Positions 10,674 through 23,995 of a stretch of 64,000 nt of DNA are shown here, in pieces. This DNA is from Thozetella sp. PMI_491 (taxonomy: Eukaryota > Ascomycota > Sordariomycetes > Chaetosphaeriales > Chaetosphaeriaceae). A program made the position numbers and the translations under genes. Under the pieces are notes generated by a model, which was not told the origin of the DNA, searched no databases, and worked only from the letters and a program-made list of their open reading frames with translations. Positions within the stretch are counted from its first letter, which is position 1; every line of letters starts with the position of its first letter. The DNA lies in contig MU270141.1 in the NCBI GenBank assembly GCA_021432635.1, positions 1 to 64,000 on the forward strand. Direction: 5' to 3'.

Positions 10674-12456
10674 ATGGCCACGATGAAGAAGGCTTTCAGT
10701 ATGAGCAAGGTGATGGGCTCCATCAGGAAGAAGCCCGCAGCAAGTATGTCCAGGCCCCGGGGTTCCATAGCTTCCGGCCTCGACCCGCCGCCGCATGCTG
10801 CAAAGAGCACCTTCGCTAACCGCCCTGCTTTCCAACGGAATAGGAGATGTCAACGGCGAGCCGGCAAGCCCAGTCGGCGATACCCCCGAGGCGATCGCGG
10901 GGCACTACGTGGTATGAGGCACCTGCCTGGATCTTGCGGTTGTGTGGACGAGCGGCTGATCGAGCACCCTACAGAGGCAGTTCTGCGAGTCTGGCGGAAA
11001 CAACGGGGTACGCTCATAATCCATTCCCCTCCCCGCCCCTCTTTTCTCCTATTACTTCATTTCCCTAGAACCCCCCCGTCTCGGTTGTTGACAGACTCGG
11101 GTGCAGGGCGACGAGGTTACCTTTCTGCCGCCGATTGTAGATGCTGCCGAGTCCTCCCCGGCGGCCGCCGCCGAATGTGCGCGCTTGATCCGAAAATTCC
11201 TCCACCGGGACTACTGGTCGCGGCCGTCGTACCAGTACAACGCCATCATGCTTGTCCGCATCCTCTCCGACAACCCGGGCATGACCTTTACCAGGAACAT
11301 TGACAAGAAGTTTGTTGACACAGCGAAGGAGCTGCTCCGGACGGGGCGCGACCCAAGCGTGCGGCAAATGCTCATGGAGACCCTTGACTCGTTCGAAAAT
11401 ACCAAGGGCTACGACGAAGGCCTCGGGCTCATCATCGAAATGTGGAAGAAGGAAAAGGAGAAGGCTTACAAGGCGTATGGAGTACGTAAACCCTGTATCA
11501 TCGACACCACACCAAGTTTCCTCCCGCCAGGGCGGAGGCGACAAGCCTTTAAAGTAATCAACGCTAATACATCTCAGGGACGGCCGGCGCCTGGACCCCG
11601 GACGCTGAATGCGCCTCCGTTCAATCCTCACTCCCAAAACTATTTCGCACGAGCGCATAGCAACAAGCGGTTGCCCGACCCGGTCGAACTGGCGAACAGA
11701 CTGGAGGAGGCCCGGACATCTGGCAAGCTTTTGGAGCAGGTGGTTGCCTCGACACCGCCCTCGGAGGTCCTCCAGAACGACCTGATAAAGGAATTTGCCG
11801 ACCGGTGTCTTAGCGCATCAAGGAGCATACAGGGGTACATGACGGCCGACAATCCAGCACCCGACAACGAGACGATGGAGAGCCTGATTGACACCAATGA
11901 ACAGCTTCAACAGGCTTTGAATCATCACCAGCGAGCCGTCCTGAACGCGAAGAAACACTTGGGCATAAACGAGCGTTCCAACAACCCGAGTCCTGTGCAG
12001 AATACGTCCAGCGGGGATGAGCAGAATGGCCCGGACGGCGTCCGGAGTCAGGCACCATCGGCGGGTTTAAATATGAACCCGCCGCCTCTCCCCGGACGGA
12101 AGCCGGTCGGCAACGGCAAAGGGAAGGCTAATGCTGATGTATGGGATGCGCCCGGTCCGTCCCGATCCCAGTCTGGAACCCCGCGCCACGACGACGATGA
12201 CCGGGATCCATTCCGAGACCCACCTCCGGAGCCGACCGGCTTCCCGCCTCAGCAAGCCGGCGGCTCGTCCAAGGCAGTGGAGGACGAGGAGCCCCGGCTT
12301 GCCTATGAACCGTTTCACCCCGGATTCAGCAGTGCGTCCGGGAGCGCAAACAAACCTCAGCGTGGTGGTTCTGTTACTCCGGTCAGCGATGGCAATTCAG
12401 AAGATGCATACAATGCAACCCCTCCGCAGAAACCCAGTTCGTTGCATCGATACTAA
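10674..12456 (+). CDS. VHS-GAT domain protein, Lsb5-like
   Basis: Five exons, 10674-10743, 10844-10911, 10975-11007, 11107-11481 and 11578-12456, give 474 residues. The VHS domain (about 30-180) reads RQFCESGGNNG across exon 3, then GDEVTFLPPIVDAAESSP and LIRKFLHRDYWSRPSYQYNA. A GAT domain follows (about 215-310, PVELANRLEEARTSGKLLEQ to LNHHQRAVLNAKKHLG). The C-terminal 160 residues are disordered, with an SH3-ligand-like PPPLPGRKP and acidic DPFRDPP stretches. In yeast, Lsb5 binds ubiquitin, Arf3 and Las17 partners and links endocytosis to cortical actin; GGA proteins share these domains but end in a GAE domain, which is absent here. Exon 3 is only 33 bp. Intron 4 (96 bp) has no stop and keeps frame, so its removal rests on GT-AG ends and family continuity. 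Confidence 0.88.
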
Positions 12457-13594
12457 CGTGGGGAGGGGCAAGCATTAGGCCCACACACTTGGGTATTGGT
12501 GCCGCGGGCCAACGACGGCGCCTGTCTATTGCCAAGCTAAGTCAAGGTGCTTAGTTGGAAGGTGTGCAAAGGGAGACGGTGGAGAGGGAAGGCGGGAGTA
12601 GCAGAGGGATAGGCGGCAGTTTCCTATCCAGAACACCCATCTCGTCCCGTTTGCACGCATGCCTCGCGAAGGTAGGAAGCGCGGCGTATCTAGGAACGAA
12701 TCATTTGGCGGTTTTTCTTGTGCCTTGGCTTGTAGTAATAGGACAACCTTGCCTCCCTGAACCAACAAGTCTCGTGTTGTGTTTTATGCTCTGCGAATAC
12801 CACGAGGTCAGGCCATGACGTAACCAGCAAGGGGGTGATATCCCATTTCTGCCGCAGCAGGCGAAGGGGATACACGAAGTATTTCCTCTTGCCCTCCCCT
12901 TTCAAGCCTCGCTGGCGCGCGTCTCTTCACTTCCCGGCCAAAACTCCCCGGCCCAAAAGTTTAGCGCATCCTTTAGCTTCTATGTTGAAGACGCTACAGA
13001 CGCCATTGCCTTCCGTGAGACCCCATACTCCAAGTAGACATGAACCCTTCACTTTCCTCTTCCTCCCCACCTCCAGGAGGCACTAGGCAGTGAGCTAGCG
13101 GGAAAAGACCAGGAGCTGTCTTATATATTGGGGCCAGTCTGCGTACGTGGGGGAGCTGGGAGGGGTACCTATCGACTCCCGAGGAACATAAGATCACAGA
13201 AAACTTCATGGCTCTATGCGGGGCTCGAAACATTCTGGAACCCCCAGATTGGCGGGAGGGTGAGTACCGTATAGCTGCACGGCAGATTCAGTGGACGGAC
13301 TCACCCCGCGTTCTCCGAGGTCTCCTACCTACTGTACCAGGTGGCGCCAACCCGAGAGCAATGCAGCAAGCTACGGCCCGAGGGACTGGGTCCCGGTTAC
13401 GACTCGTTGAACAAGCCTTCCAGCCTGACATTGGTCTTGTTCCGTGCAGGGTGCGAAGCTTGATTCGCAATATATTTAAAGAGTCAGCTACCGCACCATG
13501 CTCTAACACTCCGGCCAACGAACAGAAGCTCCGCATGGTGCCATAATATATCCTAGTGTATACCAGACTCGGGGGCCGAGGCGAGGCAGGAGAT

Positions 13595-13611
13595 GGGGGG
13601 GGGGGGTGGAA

Positions 13612-13667
<56 letters not shown>
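13595..13667 (+). repeat. Poly-G tract (G12, then G56)
   Basis: Twelve G, the interruption TGGAA, then 56 uninterrupted G, from direct reading. It could form G-quadruplex or triplex structures and is prone to length error in sequencing. The true length may differ from that shown. Confidence 0.95.
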
Positions 13668-14251
13668 CGAATTGGTATCTGCTTATCATGCCTCCAGGCC
13701 AGAGTTATTTAACAAATCCCGCCGTGTCCTCGTCCTCCCTCGCTGTACTTTATTCCACTCCTTGGCCCGACAAGGCGGTTGGGCCACGCCGGAAGCTTGC
13801 AGAACCCTGGGCCAACATTTCCTACTACAGCGGGAACCTGCGGCGGGAAGGCGGGAACCTACGGCGGGAGGTCGTGCCTTTCTTCCGTCCAGGCCTCGCC
13901 AACCTCGTCAACCTCGCAGTGTCTTCAAGCTAACGAATAACCGACGGTTCGTGAGGACGGGTTCGGGTGAACTTTCAACAACCGGATGCGTCAAATTTAG
14001 CAGGCCGCTACGAACTAGCTATGTGACTGGCGCTAGGCGATCGACAGCGCATCCCAGAAGATGCGATTGGGTGCCTGCTGACCCACAAATCCCATCGCCG
14101 GCTAGGCTGGGCAGGTGGGTTCCCTTCCCCAAGGCGCCGTGTCCGGGCGCCAAACGCCAAGCGCCACGCATCTTTCTGTTGTCCACGGGCGCTTCGTTGA
14201 CGGAAAACCTCGAGCAGCGATACTCTGAGGCTCCCGCAGCCGCCATGACAC

Positions 14252-14278
14252 TCCTGTCCCTGTCCCTGTCCCTGCCCC
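14252..14278 (+). repeat. Short hexamer array (CTGTCC)n
   Basis: Three to four tandem copies of CTGTCC are visible in the spacer upstream of the F-box gene. It is probably a simple-sequence repeat without function. Confidence 0.7.
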
Positions 14279-15635
14279 CTGCAAGCAGAGACGAGGCCAA
14301 GGGACGCGTGGTGGGATGAAAATACAGTACCGACACCCAACTTCTGGTGGGGAAAATGACTTCTCCGTGGCCGAACCACCTGCAGGGGTGTCAGGCCTTG
14401 TAGGTGGGACCCAGAAGTTTCTTTTTTGGGCGACACTTGCGAGCGTGCATATCGAACAATGTCACTTCAAAGGTTCCCCCCTCCCAACTGAATTACTGAG
14501 CAGGTACTATAGCCCAGCCACGACAGACTCTTTGAGCGGCCCGGGGGGGTCGGGCAAGGGGTTCGAGAAGGGGCACGAGGTGGCACAAAGACCAGAGTGC
14601 CGCTTGTCTCTTGTTGAAACCGAGTCGAGTTCAATCCTGCACGAGTTCATGGTATCTCGGGTTAGGCTGACACGCGTCCTTGTGCTGTCGTCCATGGACT
14701 TCGATTGCTCGGCAGCGATTCGCGGGGGTGTTTTGCCCTTCGGAGAGCTCGTCGATTCTTCCTCTGCACCGTACCTGGCGAGACTAAGGCGAGAGCCCTC
14801 TAGGTGGAGTGTTTGGCTCGCCGAGAAGCGGTGTGGTCTCTCTAGACCGACAAGGAACCGGTAGCGTCCCATCTTTTTAGTTCAATGTCTCAAGCATGTC
14901 CCTTCTGGGAAAAGGTTGAGAGGGCGGGATCCTCCGCGAGGTGGTGGTCGGCGCTCCCTCCGCAGCCAGCCTCCTGTCAGCGTTTCGTCCCATGATCCCC
15001 CCCTTTTGTCGGGAAATATATATATACACTCCAAATATCGGTACATACCGCGACGTATTGTTCTTGGCAGATGGCCCTCAGCGCCTTTGTACGGGATTGC
15101 TTTCCCTCTGCGCCCATCCCCTATCTGCCCCCCCAACTCTTATCCAACTCGGTCACAACATAACGTCCCTCTCGACACTGGACGGCGCCATCGTGCTTCT
15201 GAGATCGTGTTAGACCCCTTGGGCTCCCACCAAGCCCCTCTCGGCGGGGTGCAAACATCGCTGTTTCGGAACAGGTCTCTCTCTGTTGTCCCTTGGGTAG
15301 CGATCCCCACCACAAACAGTCGTCAAGGTCAGGGCGGCACTCTTGTCCAAGACACCACCGCCAGCCAGCCACTCACAATTAACTCTGTGCAGCCCAGCCG
15401 TCTCATCCCCAACCGAGGAAGTGGCCCGTCCCGTCTCAAGATCTCGACTTGGCGTTTATATCCCTCCTCAGATTGCGGTGCGTCGGAATGCCAAGCTCGC
15501 CATGAGGCTATCCTTCTCACCCGAGCTGCTCTTCCAACATCACTCCCATACTCCAGAAGCACTGCCCGGAAGCTCCTGCAGTGCAGGTAGCTGGCTAGCG
15601 CTCGTAGCAGGCTAGCAGTGAACCCACCAGCGAGG

Positions 15636-17606
15636 ATGGCGACCATGCCATTCATAGATAGCCCTACAAGTTGTGCAGGGCTTACCACCCTGAGCTCAGA
15701 GGTTCTGTTCGGCATTTTCGAGGCTGTAAGCAAGCCCTTACATGACCAATGTGTCGGCAAGAGAACTAACGGTCCAGCTACATGACCGCGAAGACCTTGT
15801 TGGCGTACGATGCGTGTGCCGCAGGTTTGACGCCATTGCCACGTCCGTCTTTTACCGGACAGTGTCCCTTAACGCCAGAATCATAGGCAAGCAGGCAGGC
15901 CAGGCCTATTCCCGAGCCCTCCACAACATCGAGACTCATACAAGACATTTGGTGGTTCCGAGCGACCTGGATGTTGAGGAGGTTGAGGAGTTCCTTCTAC
16001 GCATCCCCAATGTTCTTTCCATCAGGTAATCCCCGACCAATCCAGGCCGCCGATCCGGGCTAACTAGAGGTCTCGCCTGTCCATAGGTGGATATATGTTC
16101 ATGAAAGCGAGATACAATGCGCCCCATCCTGGGTGCCCTCGGATATTCTTGACCAGCCTAGGTTCAAAGACACGAAGCTCTATGTCGAGGCACTGCCCCT
16201 GCCCAGCTTCGATGACCCAAAGTTGAACGCATATACCACGGCGATCCCAGCAAGGCTGCTGAGGTCTCTCAAGCTGTGCGTAACCCCCTCCCCTCCCGTC
16301 CCTCACCCCCACCCCCCTCCTCTCTGCTCCCATGGCCACATTCCACCCCGCTTCCCACGGGCATCCCCTTTTCTCTGTCCTAATGGTCCACACGGGTGCC
16401 AGAATCCCGGATGGGTTCGGTGTAAAGCCGTCATCGCTCCACAGTTGCGGACCAGCACTGACAAGATTGTGACGGAGCAGAGCCAGCCCTACTCCTCCCC
16501 TGACCACCAAACTACATTCGCTAAAGCAGCTTCTGCTCCAGTCCAGAGACCTCGAGACGCTTCACTACGAGGATCGGGGCCAAGGTACCCGGTTTTCCTT
16601 TCAGGGACGTGAGCGCCTCCCCCCTTTGAAGGAGCTCTCCCTCAAGTGCTACGACTGGACGCACTCGAAGGAGGCGGTCAAAACCCATTGGGATTTCTCG
16701 CAGATTCGATCACTCGATCTGATTCATGTGCCCATCTTTAACGTCTTGTCATCTCTCCACTTACCAGACCTGGTCGGGCTCCAGCACTTTCACGGCGAAG
16801 ATTTTAGCGCTCATCACCCGGACCGCCGCGTCGAGGCCACACGGCTCATGTGGGAGCTCATCCGATTCCACGTCCACGCTCTGAAGTCGCTCCACATCAC
16901 CTGCTACACGCGCATGTTCCCCGTCGAAGCCCTCCTCCTTCATTCTGCAACCCTCGAGCATCTCTCATTCCGCGATTTTGCCGGCTTCGACGATGAGAAC
17001 CACCGGTGCCCTACGTTTGGGCCCATTCCGCTCGCGAGGCTTTCGAGCTACATGAAGGTTCTAAAGTCCATCGAGCTCGACATGGATGCTACACTGACGG
17101 ACCCGCGTCAGTTCCTTCAAACGTTGGCCCAGTTCCCCTCCCTCCACACCATCGTTTTGCATGTGCACACAGTTGTTGACCCATATGAGGACACCCCCGC
17201 AAGCGAGGACGCGGACCTAGGTGCAGCCTGCGGCCTCTTTCACGCCATGTACCAGTTAAAGGAGACATCGTCCACCCCCAAGCTGCGGCAGATGACCATC
17301 AAGGTGGGTGGGTGGAAGCCTGTCCTAGTTCGTCGCTTGAGCGATGCCTGGCGCGAGAAGAACAGGCAAGGAATTTATGCCGAAAGGTGCTTCACAGCAA
17401 ACTGGCAAAGGGACGGCCAGTTCTGTCTGCGCGAGGCGAAGCCTCTAGGCCTCTCCAAGATAGATCGGGGCGAGGTAGAGCTGTACTCGAGCTGGGCTAC
17501 GCTGCAGGCGGACAGGAAGGAGCCGGTGGCATCGCTGCCCCGGCGAAGCACAGCGTGGCGAAGGACCATGGGGCCATTCTGGGGCGAGATCGCAGGGTGC
17601 ATCTAA
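15636..17606 (+). CDS. F-box protein with leucine-rich C-terminal region
   Basis: Four exons, 15636-15725, 15778-16025, 16087-16275 and 16481-17606, give about 550 residues. An F-box spans roughly residues 14-58: LSSEVLFGIFEA joined by splicing to LHDREDLVGVRCVCRRFDAIA and SVFYRTVSLN. The rest has leucine-spaced segments (KELSLKCYDW, IRSLDLIHVP, ALKSLHITCYT, ATLEHLSFRDF, FPSLHTIVLHV) typical of fungal F-box/LRR-like proteins. By family, it should couple to Skp1 in an SCF ubiquitin ligase; the substrate is unknown. Introns 1 and 2 are short and clear (52 and 61 bp). Intron 3 is 205 bp with a GTGCGT donor at 16276 and acceptor at 16479-16480; a GTAACC donor six bases on, paired with another acceptor, would change only a few residues. 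Confidence 0.82.
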
Positions 17607-20600
17607 TGGATGTACCCGTTTTTCGGTGCCAAATGAGCATATTGGGTACAATAGGCATAATAAAAATTTAAGAGGATCCCCGCTGAACTTCCTGGTGCTA
17701 GCTTCCCTCCCCACGTGGCAATCCTCAGCGCCGCGAATGCTCCACTTTAAATACATAGTACATGCTAATTTTCCGAAAACGGACGCTCGGACCGCCCGGC
17801 CCAGTCGCTTGGGACCGACGGGAACACCCATGTCCTCCCGCAAAAAGCCGTAAGCCAATCAAAGGAGGGAGACTGGTGTAGGGGTTTGGTTTACCCCTTC
17901 TCCCCCCCAAAGCCCTTGATGAATATTTGTGTTCCAGTTCTAGATATGGCTTCCAGGAAAGCCACACTCTAGCCACAGGCATTCTGTTACTCAAGTCGAT
18001 CTTTTAACTAGCCCCAAGCTACCGTGTCCCGAGCCAAAACAACTCCTACATACCGTCACCGCTGTGCAGTTGCCCCACGTCCTGTTCGGCAGGCAGCTGC
18101 CAAAGCTTGGAGACCATGCCGGTCCCGGATGCGGCATAAATCACGAGGTACTTGAATCCCTTAGCGCTTATAGAACAACTTGGCTCCCTGTCTGCTGGCG
18201 ATGGGGCGACCTGATTTGCAGACGGTATCCTACTGTGATGGCTCGCGGGCGCATCTGAGAGCGCGGACATCTCAATACCACTGTAACCAAGTCCTCAGCT
18301 TCGCCGCAGCTCCCGAACCTCGCTACACGGGGTAGTGCGACACAGAAGAGTAGCATCTTTAGTCTCTTATAGCAAAGGAAGAAATACCGCCGTCTGTCGC
18401 ATAGGTGAATGTCTGATGCTGAACACCCCGAGGCGTGGCGTGCACAGGTGGCCGCACATATTGCCCAGACAATCATCCGTCCCTCATCCGACAAGAACCG
18501 GCACAAATTAGCACAAGCACAGTCCCATGACCCGGATCAGTGTGATCCCTCGGAATAGTGACCGTCGCGGTTGCCTGCCCCGTAAAGGAACTACTGGTGT
18601 CCTCCAGACAACATACGCCCCTTCCGCCTGTTCACTCCCGGCGCAGCAAGACGGAGGGTGTGGCAAATTCAAAGACAGATACTGTCTTTAAGAGGGGATT
18701 CGGGGCCATAATCCAATCCTCCCTCAAAATGACGTATCGCACGATCTTGGCAAGGGTGCCAGGGCCGAGTGGACCCCGAGGTCCGTCGAACCACTTGCGA
18801 GAGCCGAGTATGGCAAAGAGACGACAGCAAAGGACCCGCCACGTCCTCACAGAGTGTGCGTCCGGTATCCAGCGCGTAGCTATCCTCAATATCCATTCAT
18901 TTCCGGTTGGTATACCGCCATGATATCCCTGGGTGCTTTATCTCTTACCTTTGGCCTAGCTTTCGGCCTCCATCCATCTGGTGGGACCCCCCTGATACCC
19001 AATGAGATCCACCATAAGCAAATACCCTAGGAACCAAGTTAGGGAATCTCGATTTAGTTGGGGTCCGTCAAATATTGTCGCTTCCAGACCACCTAGAAAC
19101 GAATGGGGAGCCAGGGGAGAGGGGGGGGATAGGTTGAAAGGTAGACCACCGGCCACTCTGTTCCCTGGGCTAGGTATACATTCTCGCCCAGCATGAAGAG
19201 CGTCAGCGGGAGATGAGTAGCGGTTCTCGCAGCCATAGCCCAAGTGCGAAAACCCCGCGGCCTTGGGCCGAATTGCAGCTCTCTAGACTGACATGTATGT
19301 CAAAGTTGCTAGACAGTGAGTCGGCCGGGTACTCAGTGTGGCAAGACGGACAGACCTTAAAGTGGCTGGCGATCCAATGATATTCTTGCACAGAGCGTCT
19401 TATGTGGGTTTTCACCAATGTAATCTTCAACGGGTTACCACATCTGAGGACTTGGAGAGCTTGGTATAATGCTCACTGCTGCTTGTTCTCATTAGCATGG
19501 TCTCAGTTCGGGGTGATGTCCTGGTGGACTTATGCTTCCTCAGGAGACATGGCCCATGCACTTTGAACTCGGTGGCATACAATCCTCGAGAACGACTATG
19601 ATGAAACACCTAGTGTCAAAGCCGCCTGCTAGACGAAGATGAGTCTAGTTTGGTCGGGGGCGTTTGTGGTAGTCAGGACCGGCGGCCGAGGGCTCCCGTG
19701 CAACGAATGGGTCTGAAGAGAAGACAATTGATGCGCGATTAAACTATCCGATGATGATTAACTTCCTCTGATGGAATCGCTGAGCTGGTATCAAGCACGA
19801 CTCCTCGAAGTATATGCTTGTATTAGGAGCCTCGGACCCAATGCTTGCTGGTGGCTGTCATGCCTATCGCCTGGGCTAGGAAGGCCCCTTGTCGAGAACG
19901 AATGCTGCTCCTCTCGAGAGATTGTCTTCTCTCCTATTCTAGCTCACTGGAGTCTCTTGGGATACCGAGGCCACCTCAGGAGGCACTTCGAGAAAAGAGT
20001 CGTCATCTTGCGAGAGGGACTGCGCCTTGCCTTCGCATCGGCGAGTCGCGCTGTCACCCAGCTTCCAGCATCATGCGTGGTCGAGTGTGGAAGACACAAC
20101 CCTCCAATGCAAGCAACAACTTATTTGATCAGGAAAATGTGGGGATAAAACTACAAGAGACGCGCAGGCTCCAACAAAGCCAGCCCCCCAGCTGTGAATA
20201 CAGGGCAAGCTTCACGACTGGGGAAACCTCACGAGACGACGTCTGCGGACTGAGGCGGACGGCACCCCTCTAACCTGACCACTGTGGGTCACCAGCGTCG
20301 GTCCACCGTAGACGTGGCCTGAAAGCCCAAGGCCCAACGGCCCGATGCGCTATTGCGTTAGTCGGGATAGTCGAGACACGGCTCCTTTGTCCTTTGGCTA
20401 AGAGGGGGTAGCTTCAAAGTCTATGAGGATCCAATTCAACGTAGCTTGCCGTCCCGCTTCTGTCGAGAGTGGCGCGTTGGCGATAGCAAGGACGCCGGTT
20501 CAACCATCGGGTCAACCGCCGCTGGCTCGGCCAAGGGCACTGGTCCTTCTCGGGTCACCTCCTGTGTCAACTAGTCGCCGCCAAAAGCTTCAGTCCGCTC

Positions 20601-23600
20601 CTGAGCAACATTACCCGTTTCAGCCTAGTCTCCTTGATCATCTAGGGACATCGCCGTGGTCAAGCGCAAGCGCTGCCCAAGGTGCCCAAAGCCAAAGCTG
20701 CATGCAGTCTCGCCGACAAGTGAGTAGACATCATGCAGGGGTTAAAAGAGAAATGCCATGTAGGGATCACTTCCGCTCCGTGGCCGTGGGCTTCGAGAAA
20801 CACCTCGCGGTTTTTTCTTATGAAAACCGAGCACGGCGATGATGGCCTACTGTTGGTCAATCAACCTATAACAGGTCAGAGGTCCGGAACATGGGAATTA
20901 TTCAGGGGTGGGTGGGAGGAGGGGGTGTATGTACCCGTGATTGCCAAGTGCGGATTGCCCGTTGGGGTGCCCAACAAGATTCCTTCCTTCGCCTAAGGTC
21001 GTGGTCAGGTGGAGGTCAACGGTGTGTGGAAAGACGACCCGCGCGGACAGACTTGGCAAGTGTAGAGTGACCTTTTCACGAAGCGGTGGCCGCTTGAGCA
21101 GCAATCGGGCATGCCCATCAACCGGAAATGACCAAGGGGAAGTGGAGGGCGAACGCTTTGGCGGTCGCGCTGGGGAAGAGCATGGCCTTCTCCTGTGGCG
21201 AGAGCACGGCCAGCCGTGGCGTAGCTTCCCCCCGCCGGTTCGAATTGACTTGGCTAGGGCAATTCTTAGCCAGGAGCGATCTTGCTAGGTTGTCCCAGGT
21301 CACGCCCACCCATCGGTGGGCGTGTTCGCATAATCTTACCAGCCATGTGACGAGAGGGGTCTGTGGAACTGGCATGGTAGACGGGGTGGTCAGGTAGCCA
21401 GCGACGGGCGTACCGGCTGGATGTGCCGTGGAGCATACATCGGAGGCCATTTTAAAGTCCAGGTGGCTGATAGGCAAGCGACCAGATTGCACAGCCAAGA
21501 CATCCAGCCTGCTCCTGCCCCTCGAGAGTTGACATCTCGAGGTCGTCCGGAAGAAGACGAAGTGAGAAGCAACGGAGTTTCATCCCAAGACACAGCTAAC
21601 TGGGCCCCGACGCGAATAGGGGCGTAGTCAGACTCTCTGGCAACTCCCGCGTCGCTCTGGGGCAGGTTGAAGCGGGGCAGGAGGGGGATATGGGCAAGCA
21701 AAGCGCTAGCACTATGCCATTTAGACTGTGGGTTTGGTACAAAGTGCCACGTCCCGTCCGGGGACCAAGGTGAGCACATCCGTGATCTACATAGCGCTAC
21801 TACCCTGGGAGTTGACGCGCACACGAACGACATCGGAGAGCTGACTCCCACCCCTCCCCGCCTCTTCCTCCTCATCCCCCCTCCCTCGTCCCTTCCCCGC
21901 CCGTCTCTCTCTTGGAAGACTGGTCACTGTTCGCAACGTCAGCCGCCGGAGGACGGCAAACTTGTCAGGAATCTTGCCCCAGCCGTGGTCCAACCAAGGG
22001 TTTGATACTAGGGCTCCTGGGCCTGATTTGTCTGGACATCTGCCCATATAGTATGCCCTGATGGATTAATTGCTAGCCGTATGGTTAAAGGGTCACTAGA
22101 ATATAGAGTGTATGTTGGTGCGCTCGGAGCTGCGAGGACTTTTTGATCCTTGCGACCCAGCTGCGAATGACGGCCATTGATTGAGCTTGTGCAGACACCG
22201 ATTTCGAGACGCAGGTCTCGCACAATTAGAACGTTAGCCTTTTGAAATACTGGCTTTCTTGAGCCTATTGCCCTTGCTTGTGCCTTGGGGACCCACCAGC
22301 AATTCTGGATGAGAGTTTTTGAGCTTTCTCTTTTTTTGGGGGGGTGGGAGGGTTCTGGTTAGGCTGCGATGGATGGTCGGCGACCACCGTTCATGATCCT
22401 TCCTCTCCCTTGCATGAGGATTGGCCGTATCGATAGACTGGGAGATCGGAGACATTGGAAACCATTCTGGCTCTCCCCAGCTGTTGTATGTGGCAACACG
22501 ATCTCTGCTTCCTCATCTTCTACCCCAGTTCGCCCTTTTCTCTCCATAAAGGTGAAGCAGGAAATAAGTTTACCAGTACCCGAGATGGACCCAAGACTGC
22601 ATGAAAGAGCTGGTTAGCCGGATACGAATCGGCACAAAGTTAAGGAGGGAGTCTAGGTAGGGAGCCTTCTTCTCAGCTATGGTATAACAGCACTCTATCC
22701 CCATTTGATGTGCACGCGGCGAAGACATTGAGAGGTGCCGTCGATCTAACGCCAGTAGGAGCATGAGCTCAGTACAGAACGAGAATAGGACCAAGAAATT
22801 TAGATCGCATTCTTTGGCCTCACGTTAAAAGCATCGCAACCAGGAGAGCGGCCAACGGCTTTAAAGATGATGCGCATCTATGCCACCGCCCTCCCCCCTC
22901 CCCCCCTCCCCCCAAAATAGACTTCCGTCGCTTGGGCTACACCAATATGCCGCTGTCTGATGGCAAGCAAGGTACGTATTGAAGTTCCTGGTAGTTCTGA
23001 GCCTAGAAGTAGGCTTGGAATACGTACAAAATTCATGGTAGGCCTTCAGGCATCCTGATCAAACAGTCTTTCGATTTGGATCAAGTGCTTGAGTTCTACG
23101 GTTGAGCGAAGATCAGCGGTGGGATTTCATTTATCACTAAAAACCCAAGACGGCAGAGCTGAACATGGCCCGTCACGCGTAGCCTATCAGGTCCGCCGTG
23201 CGCTACCTGTATCTTGTGCGCGTTCACCATCGCAAGTGACAGGCACCATTCCAGTTCGGCAGTCGCACCTCGCATTCGCTGCCCCTGCTGTTGCGAAGCC
23301 TGGGTATCGCATAGTTAAGCCAATAACACACTCTGCTAACGACCGTCATTCAAAATCAAGCAAAAGGCCAAGACCCTCCTGCGAATGTGAGCCAAGTTTT
23401 TCCTCCGCCCTCCCGCGGAGAAATGAAAGCAGCCAAAAAAGAGAACAAGAACTGAAAAAAAAAACACATTCTGCCGTGAGGCAACATCCATCTTTCTGTG
23501 AAGTAGCAATTTCCCTGGTCGTGCATTTTGTCCCCGGAAAAGAACCTTGTGAGAGGCCCCGAAGAAGAAGGGCTTCGGGGGGCCGAATAGAAAAAAAACG

Positions 23601-23995
23601 CCGCTGGTCATTCCTTCCTTTAGACCAGAACCGAGCTCTTCCTTCATCCGCCGATGCCGTCATCCATCGTAAACAGGGCGAATTCGATCGTCGGCTGAAA
23701 ATGAATCCAACCCTCGGGAGTGCATTGCCACTAGGAGAGCCCATAAGGGATGAGTTTGCGCGCCCACCCATGGCCAATGTCCCTAGTTGTGGGCAAGTCG
23801 CCCCAGTCCCCCGCAAGTTCCTTTGTATTAGTCGTAGCGCAAGGCTGGAAGGCATTACATATCGGGTATAGGTCGAAACAGACAGCTCTAAGGAGTACTG
23901 GCCAGCAGATGGCACCCCATGCCGCGCCGTCTCATGCGAGGAAGGAGAACAAGTTGAGAATCCTGACGGACCCGCGGCAAGCCTAGCTACCGCCC
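17607..23995. other. 6.4-kb spacer without a recognised gene
   Basis: Composition is more balanced than in neighbouring spacers. ATG-started plus-strand ORFs at 19860-20273 (138 codons, basic, ending GETSRDDVCGLRRTAPL) and 20423-20842 (140 codons) are the longest plausible ones. They are in different frames, have no domain, and I could not join them by splicing. A minus-strand ORF at 19203-19430 contains a CxxC (KVCPSCHTEYPADS) but no second pair. The 260-codon ORF at 23089-23871 has no ATG until 23701. A C-rich patch lies at 22890-22915. Decayed or lineage-specific genes remain possible. Confidence 0.5.

Larger units (their letters stand above)
12457..15635. other. 3.2-kb spacer with a long poly-G tract
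   Basis: No recognisable gene. The main structure is the G12 plus G56 tract at 13595-13667. ORFs on both strands of up to 237 codons (for example 13606-14319 and 14916-15590 plus, 14507-14872 minus) are either generated by the homopolymer or overlap each other in several frames without domain content. A short (CTGTCC)n array lies at about 14252-14278. Confidence 0.5.

Noticed and set aside
10487-10810. Minus-strand ORF with a leucine-rich hydrophobic stretch
   Set aside because: It overlaps the first exon and intron of the Lsb5-like gene on the other strand; the leucine run comes from a repetitive GCAGCAG/GCAACAG stretch read in reverse.
13606-14319. 237-codon ORF beginning with a poly-Gly run
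   Set aside because: The glycine run is only the G56 tract; the rest overlaps other frames and has no family signature.
19860-20842. Two consecutive 138-140-codon plus ORFs
   Set aside because: They are in different frames, no intron joins them with acceptable signals, and neither resembles a known protein. They may be relics but are not supported as genes.
21225-21260. Another GGTTCGAAT T-loop-like sequence
   Set aside because: No pairing partner for the T stem and no cloverleaf can be drawn.
23089-23871. 260-codon plus-strand ORF
   Set aside because: It starts at a TTG and has no ATG before 23701; the opposite strand is also open over much of it, and no domain is visible.
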